Shown piece by piece: positions 15,779 to 22,772 of a stretch of 30,799 nucleotides of DNA (its first letter is position 1; each line of letters opens with the position of its first letter). The position numbers were made by a program, and so were the translations under genes. The stretch is from CAZVUW01 sp964629825 (GTDB taxonomy: Bacteria > Actinomycetota > Nitriliruptoria > Euzebyales > Egibacteraceae): assembly GCA_964629825.1 (NCBI GenBank), contig CAZVUW010000028.1, forward strand, positions 1 through 30,799, in the 5' to 3' direction. A model generated the notes under the pieces. The model was not told the DNA's origin and did not search any database. It saw only the letters and a program-made list of their open reading frames with translations.

Positions 15779-17334
15779 GCCCAGCCGCCGAGGATCGGCC
15801 CGGCATGGGCTCCGAACCGGTCCTCCTGGTCGCGCAGGCGGTGCACACCCTGGCCGGGCCGCCGGCCCGTGCACTGCTGATCGCGGGTGATCGCATCCGC
15901 TGGGTGGGCGAGGATCCCGCAGAGGCGCCGCCCGGGCGCGTGGTCGACCTCGGCCGTGCGATCGTCACGCCGGCCTTCGTGGACGCCCACGTGCACGCCA
16001 CCGCCACCGGTCTCGCGATCAGCGGCTGCGACCTGGCCGGGGCGGCCAGCGGAGCGGAGGTGCTCGAGCGGCTGCGGCGCCACGTCGCCTCCGACCCGTC
16101 GCCCGTGGTGCTCGGCGGGCCCTGGGAGGACTTCGGATGGCCGGATGCGCGTCCGACCGCCGAGCAGATCTCCGCTGCGGCCCCAGGGCGGACCGTCCTG
16201 CTCACGCGCGTCGACGCGCACTCCTGCCTGGTCGACGCCGGCACGCTCGCGCGGCTGCAGCTGGACGGCCTGTACGGGGTGGAGCGCGACGCCGAGGGCC
16301 GCCCCACCGGGTTCCTGCGCGAGGCCGCCTCCGAGGCCGCACAGGGCCTTGTGAAGGGGCTCCTGCCCGCCGCCCAGCTCGCCGCCGCACGAGACGCTGC
16401 CTGCGCGCGGGCGGCGGCGCTCGGCATCGGCTCGATCCACGAGATGGCGGTGCCCGGCTTCCACGGGCTTGACGACGCGCTGGCCTGGGCGCAGGGCAGC
16501 TGGCCGATCGACGTCACCGTCTGGTGGGCCGAGCTGGATGCGGCTGCGGGGCCGGCGCGCGGGCTGCGGCCGGGGGGCGACCTATTCCTTGACGGGTCGA
16601 TCGGCTCCCGCACGGCGGCGGTGTCCGAGCCCTACCGCGACGGCAGCGGCAACGGGACGCTCTTCCACTCAGACGAGGCGGTCGCCGTCTTCTTCGCCGA
16701 GGCGACGGGGTCGGGCCACGGTGCAGGCGTCCACGCGATCGGCGCCAGGGCCATCGAGCAGGCGGTCGCCGCGGTGGAGCACGCCGCACGGCTGCACGGC
16801 ATCGAGGCGGTGCGCGCCTGCCGCCACCGCATCGAGCACGTCGAGCTGCCCACGCTCGACCAGGTTCGCCGCATGGCCCGCCTCGGGGTCCTGGCCAGCG
16901 TCCAGCCGGCCTTCGACGCCGCCTGGGGCGGGGACGACCAGCTCTACGCCGCCTGTTTCGGGGTCGAGGCGGCGCGGCGGTCCAACCCCTTCCGCTGGTT
17001 CGCGGACGAGGGGGTGACCATGGCGTTCGGTTCGGACTCGACGGTCACGCCGCTCGATCCCTGGGGCGGGGTCGTCGCGGCCGAGCGGCACCTCGGCGGG
17101 CTCGGGCTGTCCCGGGCGGAGGCGCTGCGCGCCGCGGTCGTGGGCGGCCACTTCGCCGCCCACCAGGACGACGAGGTCGGTCTCCTCACCGTCGGGCGCC
17201 GCGCCGACCTCGCAGTGTGGGACCGCGACCCGCTCGCGGTGGACGACCCGCGGACAGCGCGCTGCCTGGCAACCGTGGTCCGCGGCGCGAGCGTGCACGG
17301 GGACCTGCCGCTGCCGCCGCCGGGGTGGCCGTGA
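15775..17334 (+). CDS. Amidohydrolase family 3 (YtcJ-like), second tandem copy
   Basis: A 519-residue paralogue of the preceding gene, with which it shares order of motifs and whole phrases (RITWVGDDPAEAP versus RIRWVGEDPAEAP; PRRVDLDG-type strands). The barrel has HVH (72-74), SIHEMAV, the strand-5 His320 in HAIGARA (family consensus HAIGDRA; the Asp is replaced by Ala), the strand-6 RHRIEHVEL with His355 present, and GSDSTVTPLDPW (Asp421). The GTG overlaps the upstream stop, so translation is coupled; a longer open frame from 15325 lies inside the first copy. The end overlaps the next gene by GTGA. The pair arose by tandem duplication. Substrate unknown; the family includes N-acyl-amino-acid and amide hydrolases. 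Confidence 0.9.
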   Translation: MSPAAEDRPGMGSEPVLLVAQAVHTLAGPPARALLIAGDRIRWVGEDPAEAPPGRVVDLGRAIVTPAFVDAHVHATATGLAISGCDLAGAASGAEVLERLRRHVASDPSPVVLGGPWEDFGWPDARPTAEQISAAAPGRTVLLTRVDAHSCLVDAGTLARLQLDGLYGVERDAEGRPTGFLREAASEAAQGLVKGLLPAAQLAAARDAACARAAALGIGSIHEMAVPGFHGLDDALAWAQGSWPIDVTVWWAELDAAAGPARGLRPGGDLFLDGSIGSRTAAVSEPYRDGSGNGTLFHSDEAVAVFFAEATGSGHGAGVHAIGARAIEQAVAAVEHAARLHGIEAVRACRHRIEHVELPTLDQVRRMARLGVLASVQPAFDAAWGGDDQLYAACFGVEAARRSNPFRWFADEGVTMAFGSDSTVTPLDPWGGVVAAERHLGGLGLSRAEALRAAVVGGHFAAHQDDEVGLLTVGRRADLAVWDRDPLAVDDPRTARCLATVVRGASVHGDLPLPPPGWP

Positions 17335-18014
17335 CCTCTGTGGAGGCGGCCGTCGTCGCGGCGCGCTCCGCGACCAGCCCCGCGGTGGAGCGCGCGATCG
17401 GGCTGCTGCTCGGCGCGCCCGTCGTCGTGGCCAGCGCCGCCGTCGATCGGCTCTTGACGGAGGGCCGGCTGGGCGAGGGGCTGGCGACGCCCGCGCTGCT
17501 GCTGGCCAGCCGCCGCGGCGTGGAGCCGGCCGCGGCGGTCGCCCGAATCGTCGACGGCGCACCGCTGCCCGAGGACTGGTCGGACTATGAGCTGCGCAGC
17601 GCCCACGCCGAGGCCGCGCAGGACGTCCAAGGGGTGCTGCGCGCACCCTCGGCCGCGGGCGACGTGGTGGCGATGGGCAGCGACGCGCCCCTGGAGGTGG
17701 TGGGAGCAGTGCTCGAGGGACGCGGCGCGCGCGTTCTCACCGGGGTCGCCGCCGCCGTGGTCGAGGACGGCCTGGCCCTGCCACGTGCGCTGGTCGACCA
17801 CGCCTTCTGCGCGGAGCTGGCGGGCGCCGCCGGATGGGCGGTTGCGAGGCGTGAGGCCGGCCCGGCCGCCGCGGAGCTGGAGGCCGCCCTCGTCGCTGCA
17901 TCGGGCGGCCAAGGTGCCCCGACTGACATCGGCTGGGCCATCGCGCCGCGCTGGCTGGAGGGCCTCGACGAGGTCGTGCAGACCACGCCGAGCCGCCTGC
18001 GCCCGCCCTTCTGA
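17331..18014 (+). CDS. Unrecognised 227-residue protein, last gene of the amidohydrolase operon
   Basis: I do not recognise a family. The protein is very rich in Ala, Val and Leu with few charged residues, no signal peptide or clear membrane helix, and reads as an alpha/beta protein: VERAIGLLLGAPVVVASAAV near the N-terminus, ALPEDWSDYELRSAHAEAA in the middle, then strand-turn patterns (VVAMGSDAPLEVVGAVLEG, RVLTGVAAAVVEDGLAL, VDHAFCAELAGAAGWAV). The second half loosely recalls nucleotide- or sugar-phosphate-binding folds, which is not enough for a call. GTG at 17331 overlaps the preceding stop (GTGA); GTG at 17325 is an alternative. Coupling to two amidohydrolases suggests a shared pathway. 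Confidence 0.75.
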   Translation: MTSVEAAVVAARSATSPAVERAIGLLLGAPVVVASAAVDRLLTEGRLGEGLATPALLLASRRGVEPAAAVARIVDGAPLPEDWSDYELRSAHAEAAQDVQGVLRAPSAAGDVVAMGSDAPLEVVGAVLEGRGARVLTGVAAAVVEDGLALPRALVDHAFCAELAGAAGWAVARREAGPAAAELEAALVAASGGQGAPTDIGWAIAPRWLEGLDEVVQTTPSRLRPPF

Positions 18015-18093
18015 GGCCGCGCGGTCAGCACCGCGGCAAGGGGTCCGTCCTGGCGCCCCGGCGTGTCGGGGAGAGAAAAAAGACGACCCGCCG

Positions 18094-18128
18094 CTGACCT
18101 GCACAAACCCGGCAACGTCGCAGGTCAG
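18094..18128. repeat. 9-bp inverted repeat in intergenic region
   Basis: CTGACCTGC (18094-18102) is perfectly inverted as GCAGGTCAG (18120-18128) with a 17-base spacer. It lies 80 bases after the stop of the amidohydrolase operon, just before a promoter-like site, and may be an operator or the stem of a weak terminator. The 18015-18607 stretch holds no recognisable gene; its content is given in this and the next four entries. Confidence 0.4.
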
Positions 18129-18145
18129 GCGCGGTTAGGGAAGCT

Positions 18146-18185
18146 GTCAACCGGGTTGACTGCGGGCGATCGGGGGCCATACCCT
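18146..18185 (+). promoter_or_regulatory. Promoter with palindromic operator over the -35
   Basis: TTGACT (18156-18161) and TACCCT (18180-18185) are spaced by 18 bases. The -35 is inside a perfect 15-base palindrome, GTCAACC-G-GGTTGAC (18146-18160), a typical position for a repressor site. The same TACCCT -10 hexamer precedes the tRNA-Glu gene. No coding frame of note follows, so the transcript may be non-coding. Confidence 0.5.
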
Positions 18186-18191
18186 CGCCCT

Positions 18192-18476
18192 GCTTCCGCA
18201 CCCAGAGCAGTCAGCGGAAGACGGTCGCGGCGACGGAGCTGACATGGGAGGACCACGCGTCCACCAGGTTCGTCGCGAACGTCGCGAATCGGCGTCCTCC
18301 ACGGGGGACGCCCGCAGAGCCCGGTGGTCGCTGGTGGGTCGTCGCCCGCGGTCGCCGGCAGGTGGACGGCAGGCCTAGTAGAGAACGTCCGCGTCGCAGT
18401 TGCTCCCGGCGCGTCGATGGAGCCAACGGCCAGACGCCGTCACACCGGCCCCGGGGCTATGAGCGCCCCGGGGCCG
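18192..18476 (+). ncRNA. Candidate intergenic small RNA
   Basis: From the promoter at 18156-18185 a transcript would begin near 18192 and could end at the strong hairpin 18446-18476, about 285 bases. It would fold: CTTCCGC/GCGGAAG (18193-18199 with 18214-18220) right at the 5' end, and GGAGGAC/GTCCTCC (18247-18253 with 18294-18300) enclosing a tandem copy of CGTCGCGAA. Frames across it show no recognisable protein. The next gene has its own promoter downstream, so this looks like a separate unit. No known RNA family recognised. Confidence 0.3.
18446..18476 (+). terminator. 12-bp GC hairpin, terminator-like
   Basis: CGGCCCCGGGGC (18446-18457) pairs perfectly with GCCCCGGGGCCG (18465-18476) around a 7-base loop (TATGAGC). 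It lies 37 bases upstream of the next promoter -35. No T tract follows, so factor-independent termination is inferred from stem strength and position only. Confidence 0.5.
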
Positions 18477-18513
18477 CTGCGCGCCCACCTCCGCCAGCGG
18501 TTCCCCCCTCGCG

Positions 18514-18542
18514 TTGCAAGCGGCGCCTTCAACCGGTACAAC
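18514..18542 (+). promoter_or_regulatory. Promoter for the acidic DUF4193-like gene
   Basis: TTGCAA (18514-18519) and TACAAC (18537-18542) with an exact 17-base spacer give a good housekeeping promoter. Transcription would start near 18549, leaving a leader of about 60 bases before the GTG at 18608. Confidence 0.55.
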
Positions 18543-18607
18543 CGCGCCCGGGTCGGCCGCCATCGGGCAGACGGCACGACACGACCGAGAAGAAAGGCGT
18601 CCCGCTC

Positions 18608-19042
18608 GTGGTGACCGAAGACGACGACTTCGACGACCCCCTCGACGACGAGGAGGACCTGGATCTAGCCGAGGAGCTCGACGAGGACCTCGACGAGGTC
18701 GACGAGGACCTCGATGACGTGACCCTCGACGAGCCTGAGCTCGACACCGACGACGACCTCGACGACGACGACGAAGAGGACCTCGACGAGGACGAGGAAG
18801 ACGACGAGGAAGACGAGGTCGAGGACGACGAGGAAGACGTCGAGGAAGAGGAGGAGTCCCTCGACGTGCTCCTCGGCCGCGACATCGTCGAGGAGATCCG
18901 CGACGACGACCCTCACGATGGCCTTACCAAGACCAAGGTGACGGTCGGTGATGGTGAGTTCACGTGTCGCAGCTGCTTCCTGGTGAAGCGCCGGGCGCAG
19001 CTCGCCGATGCCGAGCGGCTCATCTGCCTGGACTGCGCCTGA
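18608..19042 (+). CDS. Very acidic protein with DUF4193-like C-terminal Cys motif
   Basis: 144 residues in two parts. The first 90 residues are almost only Asp, Glu, Leu and Val: I count 61 acidic residues and no Lys or Arg before residue 90's neighbour. The C-terminus has GEFTCRSCFLVKRRAQLA then LICLDC: two CxxC pairs that match the end of actinobacterial DUF4193 proteins (there usually EFTCSSCFLVHHRSQLA and CRDC). The acidic tract is far longer than I know from DUF4193. Start: two adjacent GTG codons (18608, 18611) about 10 bases after AAAGG; the frame is open upstream to 18362 without recognisable content. It probably binds zinc and may contact basic proteins or RNA polymerase; function unknown. 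Confidence 0.85.
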   Translation: MVTEDDDFDDPLDDEEDLDLAEELDEDLDEVDEDLDDVTLDEPELDTDDDLDDDDEEDLDEDEEDDEEDEVEDDEEDVEEEEESLDVLLGRDIVEEIRDDDPHDGLTKTKVTVGDGEFTCRSCFLVKRRAQLADAERLICLDCA

Positions 19043-19097
19043 GCCCGGCGGCGGGCCGGCCTCACCAACCCCTCGGGCAGCGGGCAGACTGGCCTGC

Positions 19098-20681
19098 GTG
19101 AACCAAGCCTCGCTACTGCGGCGTGCGGCGCTGGCCGTGGCCGGCGGCCTGGCCCTGTACGCCGCCCACCCGCCGCTCGACGTCGGCTGGCTCGGCCTGC
19201 TCGCCCTGGTGCCGCTGTCGGCCCTCGCCCGGGAGCTGGTGGACGATCCCCGACCTCTCCGGTCGGCGCTGGCTTGGGGAACCCTGGCCGGCTGCGCGTT
19301 CTTCGGCCCGCTGCTGACCTGGATCCTCAACCTCCAGGAGGTCGTCGCCTGGCTGCTGCTGGTGCCGTTCCAGGGCCTGTACGTGGGTCTGTTCCTTGCC
19401 GCCGTCGTGGCCTGGGGTCGCCGGCCGCTGCGGCCCCTGGCGATCGTGGTGGCGTGGGTCGCGGTGGAGACGCTGCGCTCGATCTTCCCGCTCGGCGGGT
19501 TCCCATGGGGCGTCCTCGGCTACAGCCAGCACGACGGCGGCCTGCTGCTCGGCTTGGCCCGCTATGCGGGGGTCCTCGGGGTCAGCGCGGCCTGCGCCGG
19601 CGTCGCCGTCTCGATCGAGGAGGCCTGGCACCGCGCCGCGCTTGCGCTGCGCGCCCGCGACAACGCGCAGGTGCGGGCGCCCCGGCTCGTCCTGCAGCAG
19701 GGGGCTCCGCTGCTTGGCGTCACCGGAATCGTCGTGATCGCCGCGATAGTCGGCGGCGCCGCCTGGCCACGGCAGACCGGCGTGCTCGACATCGCGGCGA
19801 TCCAGGGCTTCGACGTGGAGGGGAGCACCGGTCGCACCCTGCCGCGCAGCCTCGTCGTGGCCGACAAGATGCGCGCCGTGACCGCGCAGGCCGTGGCCGA
19901 GGGCGGGCCCCCGGACCTCACCATCTGGCCCGAGAACGCCGTCGACGGCGACGTCTCCACCTATCCCGAGCTGGCCGAGATCGTCTCTGACGCCGTCGAC
20001 CTCCTCGACGGCGCGCCGCTGCTGGCCGGTGTGATCGTCGACGGCCCGCGCCCGTCGACCTTCGAGAACACGCTGGTCGTGTTCGACGAGTCGGCCCGGC
20101 CGACTCAGCGCTACGTCAAGCGCAAGCTGGTCCCGTTCGGCGAGTACGTGCCGCTGCGGCCGCTGCTGGGGTGGTTCCCGCCGCTGAAGCGGGTGCCGAG
20201 CGACGGCATCCCGGGTGCCGAGGCAACGCTCCTCGGCGCCGCCGGCGCGGAGATCGGCGCGGTCATCTGCTTCGAGGTGATCTTCCCGAGCCTGGTGCAC
20301 GACTTGGTGCGGGAGGGCGCCGACGTCCTGGTCGTCGCCACGAACAACACCAGCTTCGGGCGCGGCGCGGCCAGCGACCAGCACCTGGCGTTCAGCCAGC
20401 TGCGCGCGGTCGAGACCGGCCGCTGGGTCGTGCACGCGGCGCTGTCGGGAAGCTCCGCGGTGATCGACCCGCAGGGGCGCAAGCACCAGGTCACGGACCT
20501 GTACTCGCAGGCCGTGGTCCGCGCCGACGTGCCGCTGCTCGAGGGGATCACGCCCGCGACCCGCGTCGGCGACGGCGTCGGCTACGCCGCGCTCGCGCTG
20601 CTGCTCGGGGGGCTGGCGGGGGTGGCCCTCCAGCGCCGCAGAACCGGGTCTGAAGTGCCCGGGGAGCGGCCGATGACGTAG
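19098..20681 (+). CDS. lnt: Apolipoprotein N-acyltransferase Lnt
   Basis: Lnt transfers an acyl chain from phospholipid to the amino group of the lipidated Cys of lipoproteins, at the outer face of the cytoplasmic membrane. 527 residues: several membrane segments (about 5-215, including FPLGGFPWGVLGYSQ), a nitrilase-type catalytic domain (about 230-480) and a last membrane helix near the C-terminus (about 493-513). The catalytic triad is visible: Glu279 (IWPENAVDGD), Lys341 (YVKRKLVPFGEYVP) and Cys391 (VICFEVIFPSLV). GTG at 19098 is chosen because the upstream frame to 19008 overlaps the acidic protein gene and has no hydrophobic pattern. tRNA-Glu follows 44 bases later. Confidence 0.94.
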   Translation: MNQASLLRRAALAVAGGLALYAAHPPLDVGWLGLLALVPLSALARELVDDPRPLRSALAWGTLAGCAFFGPLLTWILNLQEVVAWLLLVPFQGLYVGLFLAAVVAWGRRPLRPLAIVVAWVAVETLRSIFPLGGFPWGVLGYSQHDGGLLLGLARYAGVLGVSAACAGVAVSIEEAWHRAALALRARDNAQVRAPRLVLQQGAPLLGVTGIVVIAAIVGGAAWPRQTGVLDIAAIQGFDVEGSTGRTLPRSLVVADKMRAVTAQAVAEGGPPDLTIWPENAVDGDVSTYPELAEIVSDAVDLLDGAPLLAGVIVDGPRPSTFENTLVVFDESARPTQRYVKRKLVPFGEYVPLRPLLGWFPPLKRVPSDGIPGAEATLLGAAGAEIGAVICFEVIFPSLVHDLVREGADVLVVATNNTSFGRGAASDQHLAFSQLRAVETGRWVVHAALSGSSAVIDPQGRKHQVTDLYSQAVVRADVPLLEGITPATRVGDGVGYAALALLLGGLAGVALQRRRTGSEVPGERPMT

Positions 20682-20710
20682 GCCGGCGGGTGCCGGTCCG
20701 GCGCGGCGGC

Positions 20711-20716
20711 TACCCT
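20711..20716 (+). promoter_or_regulatory. -10 element for tRNA-Glu
   Basis: TACCCT ends nine bases before the first base of the tRNA, and is identical to the -10 at 18180-18185. The -35 region overlaps GC-rich sequence after lnt and is not clear. Confidence 0.4.
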
Positions 20717-20725
20717 CTGTGCGCC

Positions 20726-20798
20726 GGTCCCGTCATCTAGCGGCCCAGGATGGCACCCTTTCAAGGTGCTCACGCGGGTTCGAATCCCGTCGGGACCA
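20726..20798 (+). tRNA. tRNA-Glu (anticodon UUC)
   Basis: A 73-base cloverleaf: acceptor stem GGTCCCG (20726-20732) with CGGGACC (20791-20797) and discriminator A; anticodon stem GCACC/GGTGC with the loop CTTTCAA, so the anticodon is TTC (Glu); T arm GGGTTCGAATCCC with a closing G-U pair. CCA is not encoded: the next bases are CT. It lies downstream of lnt in the same direction with its own -10. Confidence 0.97.
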
Positions 20799-20883
20799 CT
20801 CGATCAAACGGCGACAAGCGGCGGTCACCATTGGGGGCGGCCGACCCAGACAGCGGCAGGTCGCCTCAGAAAGGACCTCAACA

Positions 20884-21360
20884 GTGGCGATCAAGGACGA
20901 CCAGGTCTACCAGGTCGCGGTGGAGCGCCAGAAGGCAGCGCAGGCTGCGGGGAACTACGACCTCAGCGACCTTCCCGGTCAGCTCGCCGAGCCGCAGGCG
21001 GCGACGCGGATCGGCAAGGTCGCCAAGCAGGACAAGGTGCTGACGGGCGGCCGGTCGCTGTCCAGCGTGGCGCGGCTCACGCCCGGCGACGCCCTGGCCG
21101 TGTTCGGCCGGCCCGAGTCGCGCTGGGCGATGGCGTACTGGCGTCGCACGGGCGGCACAGCCACGATGACGGAGCTGCTGAGCTACGCCCGCCAGCTCAT
21201 CGGCATGCGCCCCGACGGGCAGCTGGTCGTCTGCCTGTGCGGGCACGCCGGTCAGGGGCCCTGCATCCCCCTTTGGGCTCCCCGCGACGAGGTCAGTCTG
21301 ACCGTGCAGCCCAACGACCTCGTGCTGCGCTTCGACGGCGTCGTCGACGCCAACGCCTAG
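20884..21360 (+). CDS. Unrecognised 158-residue protein
   Basis: I do not recognise this protein. It begins VAIKDDQVYQVAVERQKAAQAAGNYDL (only the first part quoted is informative: a charged helix), continues with a linker rich in Ala/Gln, and has a C-terminal half that looks like a small alpha/beta domain (TPGDALAVFGRPESRWAMAY; LLSYARQLIGMRPDGQL) with three cysteines in CLCGHAGQGPC (about residues 118-128). No signal peptide or membrane helix. GTG at 20884 follows AGAAAGGA with 8 bases spacing, a good ribosome site; the open frame continues upstream across the tRNA and is not coding there. The HisN-like gene starts 12 bases after its stop, so the two are probably co-transcribed. Confidence 0.78.
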   Translation: MAIKDDQVYQVAVERQKAAQAAGNYDLSDLPGQLAEPQAATRIGKVAKQDKVLTGGRSLSSVARLTPGDALAVFGRPESRWAMAYWRRTGGTATMTELLSYARQLIGMRPDGQLVVCLCGHAGQGPCIPLWAPRDEVSLTVQPNDLVLRFDGVVDANA

Positions 21361-21372
21361 CGGGTCGGGCGC

Positions 21373-22140
21373 GTGGACGCCGCGCAGCTGCTCGCTGCCG
21401 CCCGAGAGCTCGCCGACCTCGCGGACGCGGAGAGCCTCCCGCGCTTCCGCCGGCCCCTGGTCTCGACCCTCAAGGACGACGGGACCTGGGTCACCGAAGC
21501 CGACCGGGCGGTCGAGGCGGCGCTGCGCGCCCGCATCGCCGCCGCGCATCCCGACCACGCCGTGCTGGGAGAGGAGGAGGGCGGCGCGATCGACCCCTCC
21601 GTCCCGACCTGGGTGATCGACCCGATCGACGCCACCAACAACTACCGGCGCGGCATCCCCATCTGGGCGACGCTGATCGGCGTGGTCGTCGACGGACGCG
21701 CCGTCGTGGGCGTCGCCAGCGCGCCGGCCCTGGGGGAGCGCTGGGAGGCCGCCGAGGGGCTGGGCGCCACCCGCAACGGCGAGCGGATCGCGGTGTCGGA
21801 CGTCGACCGCCTCGAGGACGCCCAGGTGCTGCACGGCGGCCTCGACTGGTACCGCAAGGTGCCGGGCCTCTGGGACGTCCTCGCCGAGCTGTCGGACCGC
21901 TCAGCGCGGATGCGCGGCTTCGGCGACTTCTGGAATCACCTGCTCGTTGCCGGGGGGATGGCCGAGATCGCCTTCGAGGACGACCTCCGGCCCTGGGACG
22001 TCGCCGCCCTGGAGTGCATCGTCACCGAGGCCGGCGGCCGGATGACCTCATTCACCGGCGGCTCGCCCCTGCACAGCCGAGACGTCCTGACCACCAACGG
22101 CCGCCTGCACGAGCAGATGAAGGAGCTGCTGCACCGCTGA
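21373..22140 (+). CDS. hisN: Inositol monophosphatase family protein, HisN-like histidinol phosphatase
   Basis: A Mg-dependent phosphatase of the IMPase fold. 255 residues, usual length. Metal-binding motifs are present: VLGEEEGG (about 56-63), WVIDPIDATNNYRRGIP (about 78-94), and WDVAALECIVTEAGG (about 209-223). The phrase RGFGDFWNHLLVAGGMAEIA is typical of the actinobacterial HisN branch (histidinol-phosphate phosphatase of histidine synthesis) rather than of SuhB. DATNN replaces the common DGTxN. No other his gene is in the window, so specificity is inferred from motif similarity only. The GTG start follows the preceding stop by 12 bases. Confidence 0.85.
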   Translation: MDAAQLLAAARELADLADAESLPRFRRPLVSTLKDDGTWVTEADRAVEAALRARIAAAHPDHAVLGEEEGGAIDPSVPTWVIDPIDATNNYRRGIPIWATLIGVVVDGRAVVGVASAPALGERWEAAEGLGATRNGERIAVSDVDRLEDAQVLHGGLDWYRKVPGLWDVLAELSDRSARMRGFGDFWNHLLVAGGMAEIAFEDDLRPWDVAALECIVTEAGGRMTSFTGGSPLHSRDVLTTNGRLHEQMKELLHR

Positions 22141-22161
22141 CCCGGGGGGGGTCGGCGCTCC

Positions 22162-22263
22162 TCAGCCCGGTGGCTCCCCCTCAGGTTGGCCGGGGGTCAC
22201 CGAGATCAGGGGAAGGCCGAGGTCGCGCAGCTTGCCGAGGAGACCGTGGAGCGTCAGCACCAC
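22162..22263 (-). pseudogene. Probable C-terminal remnant of a small conserved protein
   Basis: On the minus strand a frame ends at TGA (22164-22162) and reads LHGLLGKLRDLGLPLISVTP before a short tail. This resembles the common actinobacterial ending ALHGLLxRIRDLGLxLVSV of small hypothetical proteins. Upstream of about 22263 the frame loses any resemblance (SSGTRRVANAPNRQ). A 33-codon ORF from GTG 22263 or 22260 is possible, but a 3' fragment of a broken gene is the better reading. It overlaps antisense with the TTG-started frame at 22232. Confidence 0.35.
22168..22202 (+). terminator. Hairpin after hisN
   Basis: CGGTG and CCCCC (22168-22172, 22176-22180) pair with GGGGG and CACCG (22192-22196, 22198-22202), giving a two-part stem with a small internal loop, 28 bases after the hisN stop. 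Terminator role inferred from position. Confidence 0.35.
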
Positions 22264-22450
22264 TGCCTGGCGATTCGGGGCGTTCGCGACCCTCCTGGTC
22301 CCACTGCTACCGCACGTCCTCGGTCGCTACGCCGCCGTTCCCCTCGGCCTCGGCCTGGCCTGGCTGGGGGTCTCCCTGTGGTCGTCGCAGGCGGCGCCCG
22401 CCGACCACCGGCGGCGTGCGCAGCTCGCCGCGCCGGCTACCGCGCGCTAG
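22232..22450 (+). CDS. Possible small membrane protein or fragment
   Basis: A 72-residue frame with a single hydrophobic stretch of about 35 residues (WRFGAFATLLVPLLPHVLG and AAVPLGLGLAWLGVSLW) and a basic tail. The only start is a TTG at 22232 with no ribosome site, and the first 12 codons are antisense to the remnant at 22162-22263. It may be the C-terminal piece of a lost membrane protein. The end overlaps the end of the convergent coiled-coil gene by 14 bases. Weak support. Confidence 0.3.
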   Translation: MPRRPWSVSTTAWRFGAFATLLVPLLPHVLGRYAAVPLGLGLAWLGVSLWSSQAAPADHRRRAQLAAPATAR

Positions 22451-22772
22451 GCCGCAGGCGGTCCACCTCGGCCTGGCATTCGGCGGCGAACTCCTCCGCC
22501 GCCCGGATGCGGTCATCGATCCGGCGCTGCTCGTCAAGGACGGCGGAGCGCCGGCGGCCGACGGCCTCGAGCAGCGGCCTCGTGGTCGACTCCATCGGGC
22601 GGCGCACCCGCCGCGGCAGGGCATCGGTGCGATCGCGGGTGGCCTCGGCGAAGGCGTCGAGCCGCTCCAGCTCCTCGACCAGCCAGTCGCGGTAGCGCAG
22701 GAGGTCGTCGCGCTCCTCGATGGCCCGCAGCAGCGTGAAGTAGGCGGCGTCGTACTCGGAGCGGGCGCTCAC
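22437..22772 (-). CDS. Coiled-coil hypothetical protein downstream of M20 dipeptidase
   Basis: 111 residues, almost wholly helical and charged (EYDAAYFTLLRAIEERDDLL; RYRDWLVEELERLDAFAEA; RRSAVLDEQRRIDDRIRAAE), with heptad-like spacing of Leu/Ala and a break at LPRRVRRPMESTTRP. No Cys motif, signal or membrane segment. The GTG start at 22772 overlaps the M20 stop (GTGA), so it is translationally coupled to the dipeptidase and likely read only from its mRNA. It may be an accessory or regulatory partner of that enzyme; I do not recognise a named family. Confidence 0.75.
   Translation of the reverse strand: MSARSEYDAAYFTLLRAIEERDDLLRYRDWLVEELERLDAFAEATRDRTDALPRRVRRPMESTTRPLLEAVGRRRSAVLDEQRRIDDRIRAAEEFAAECQAEVDRLRPSAR

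Noticed and set aside
18059..18083. Intrinsic terminator from CCCCG/CGGGG after the amidohydrolase operon
   Set aside because: The 5-bp stem is followed by an A-rich, not T-rich, stretch in the direction of transcription.
18324..18614. 96-residue plus-strand frame and a 71-residue minus-strand frame in the 18.0-18.6 kb gap
   Set aside because: Both are Arg/Ala/Pro-rich, cross the 18446-18476 hairpin or the promoter, and lack ribosome sites.
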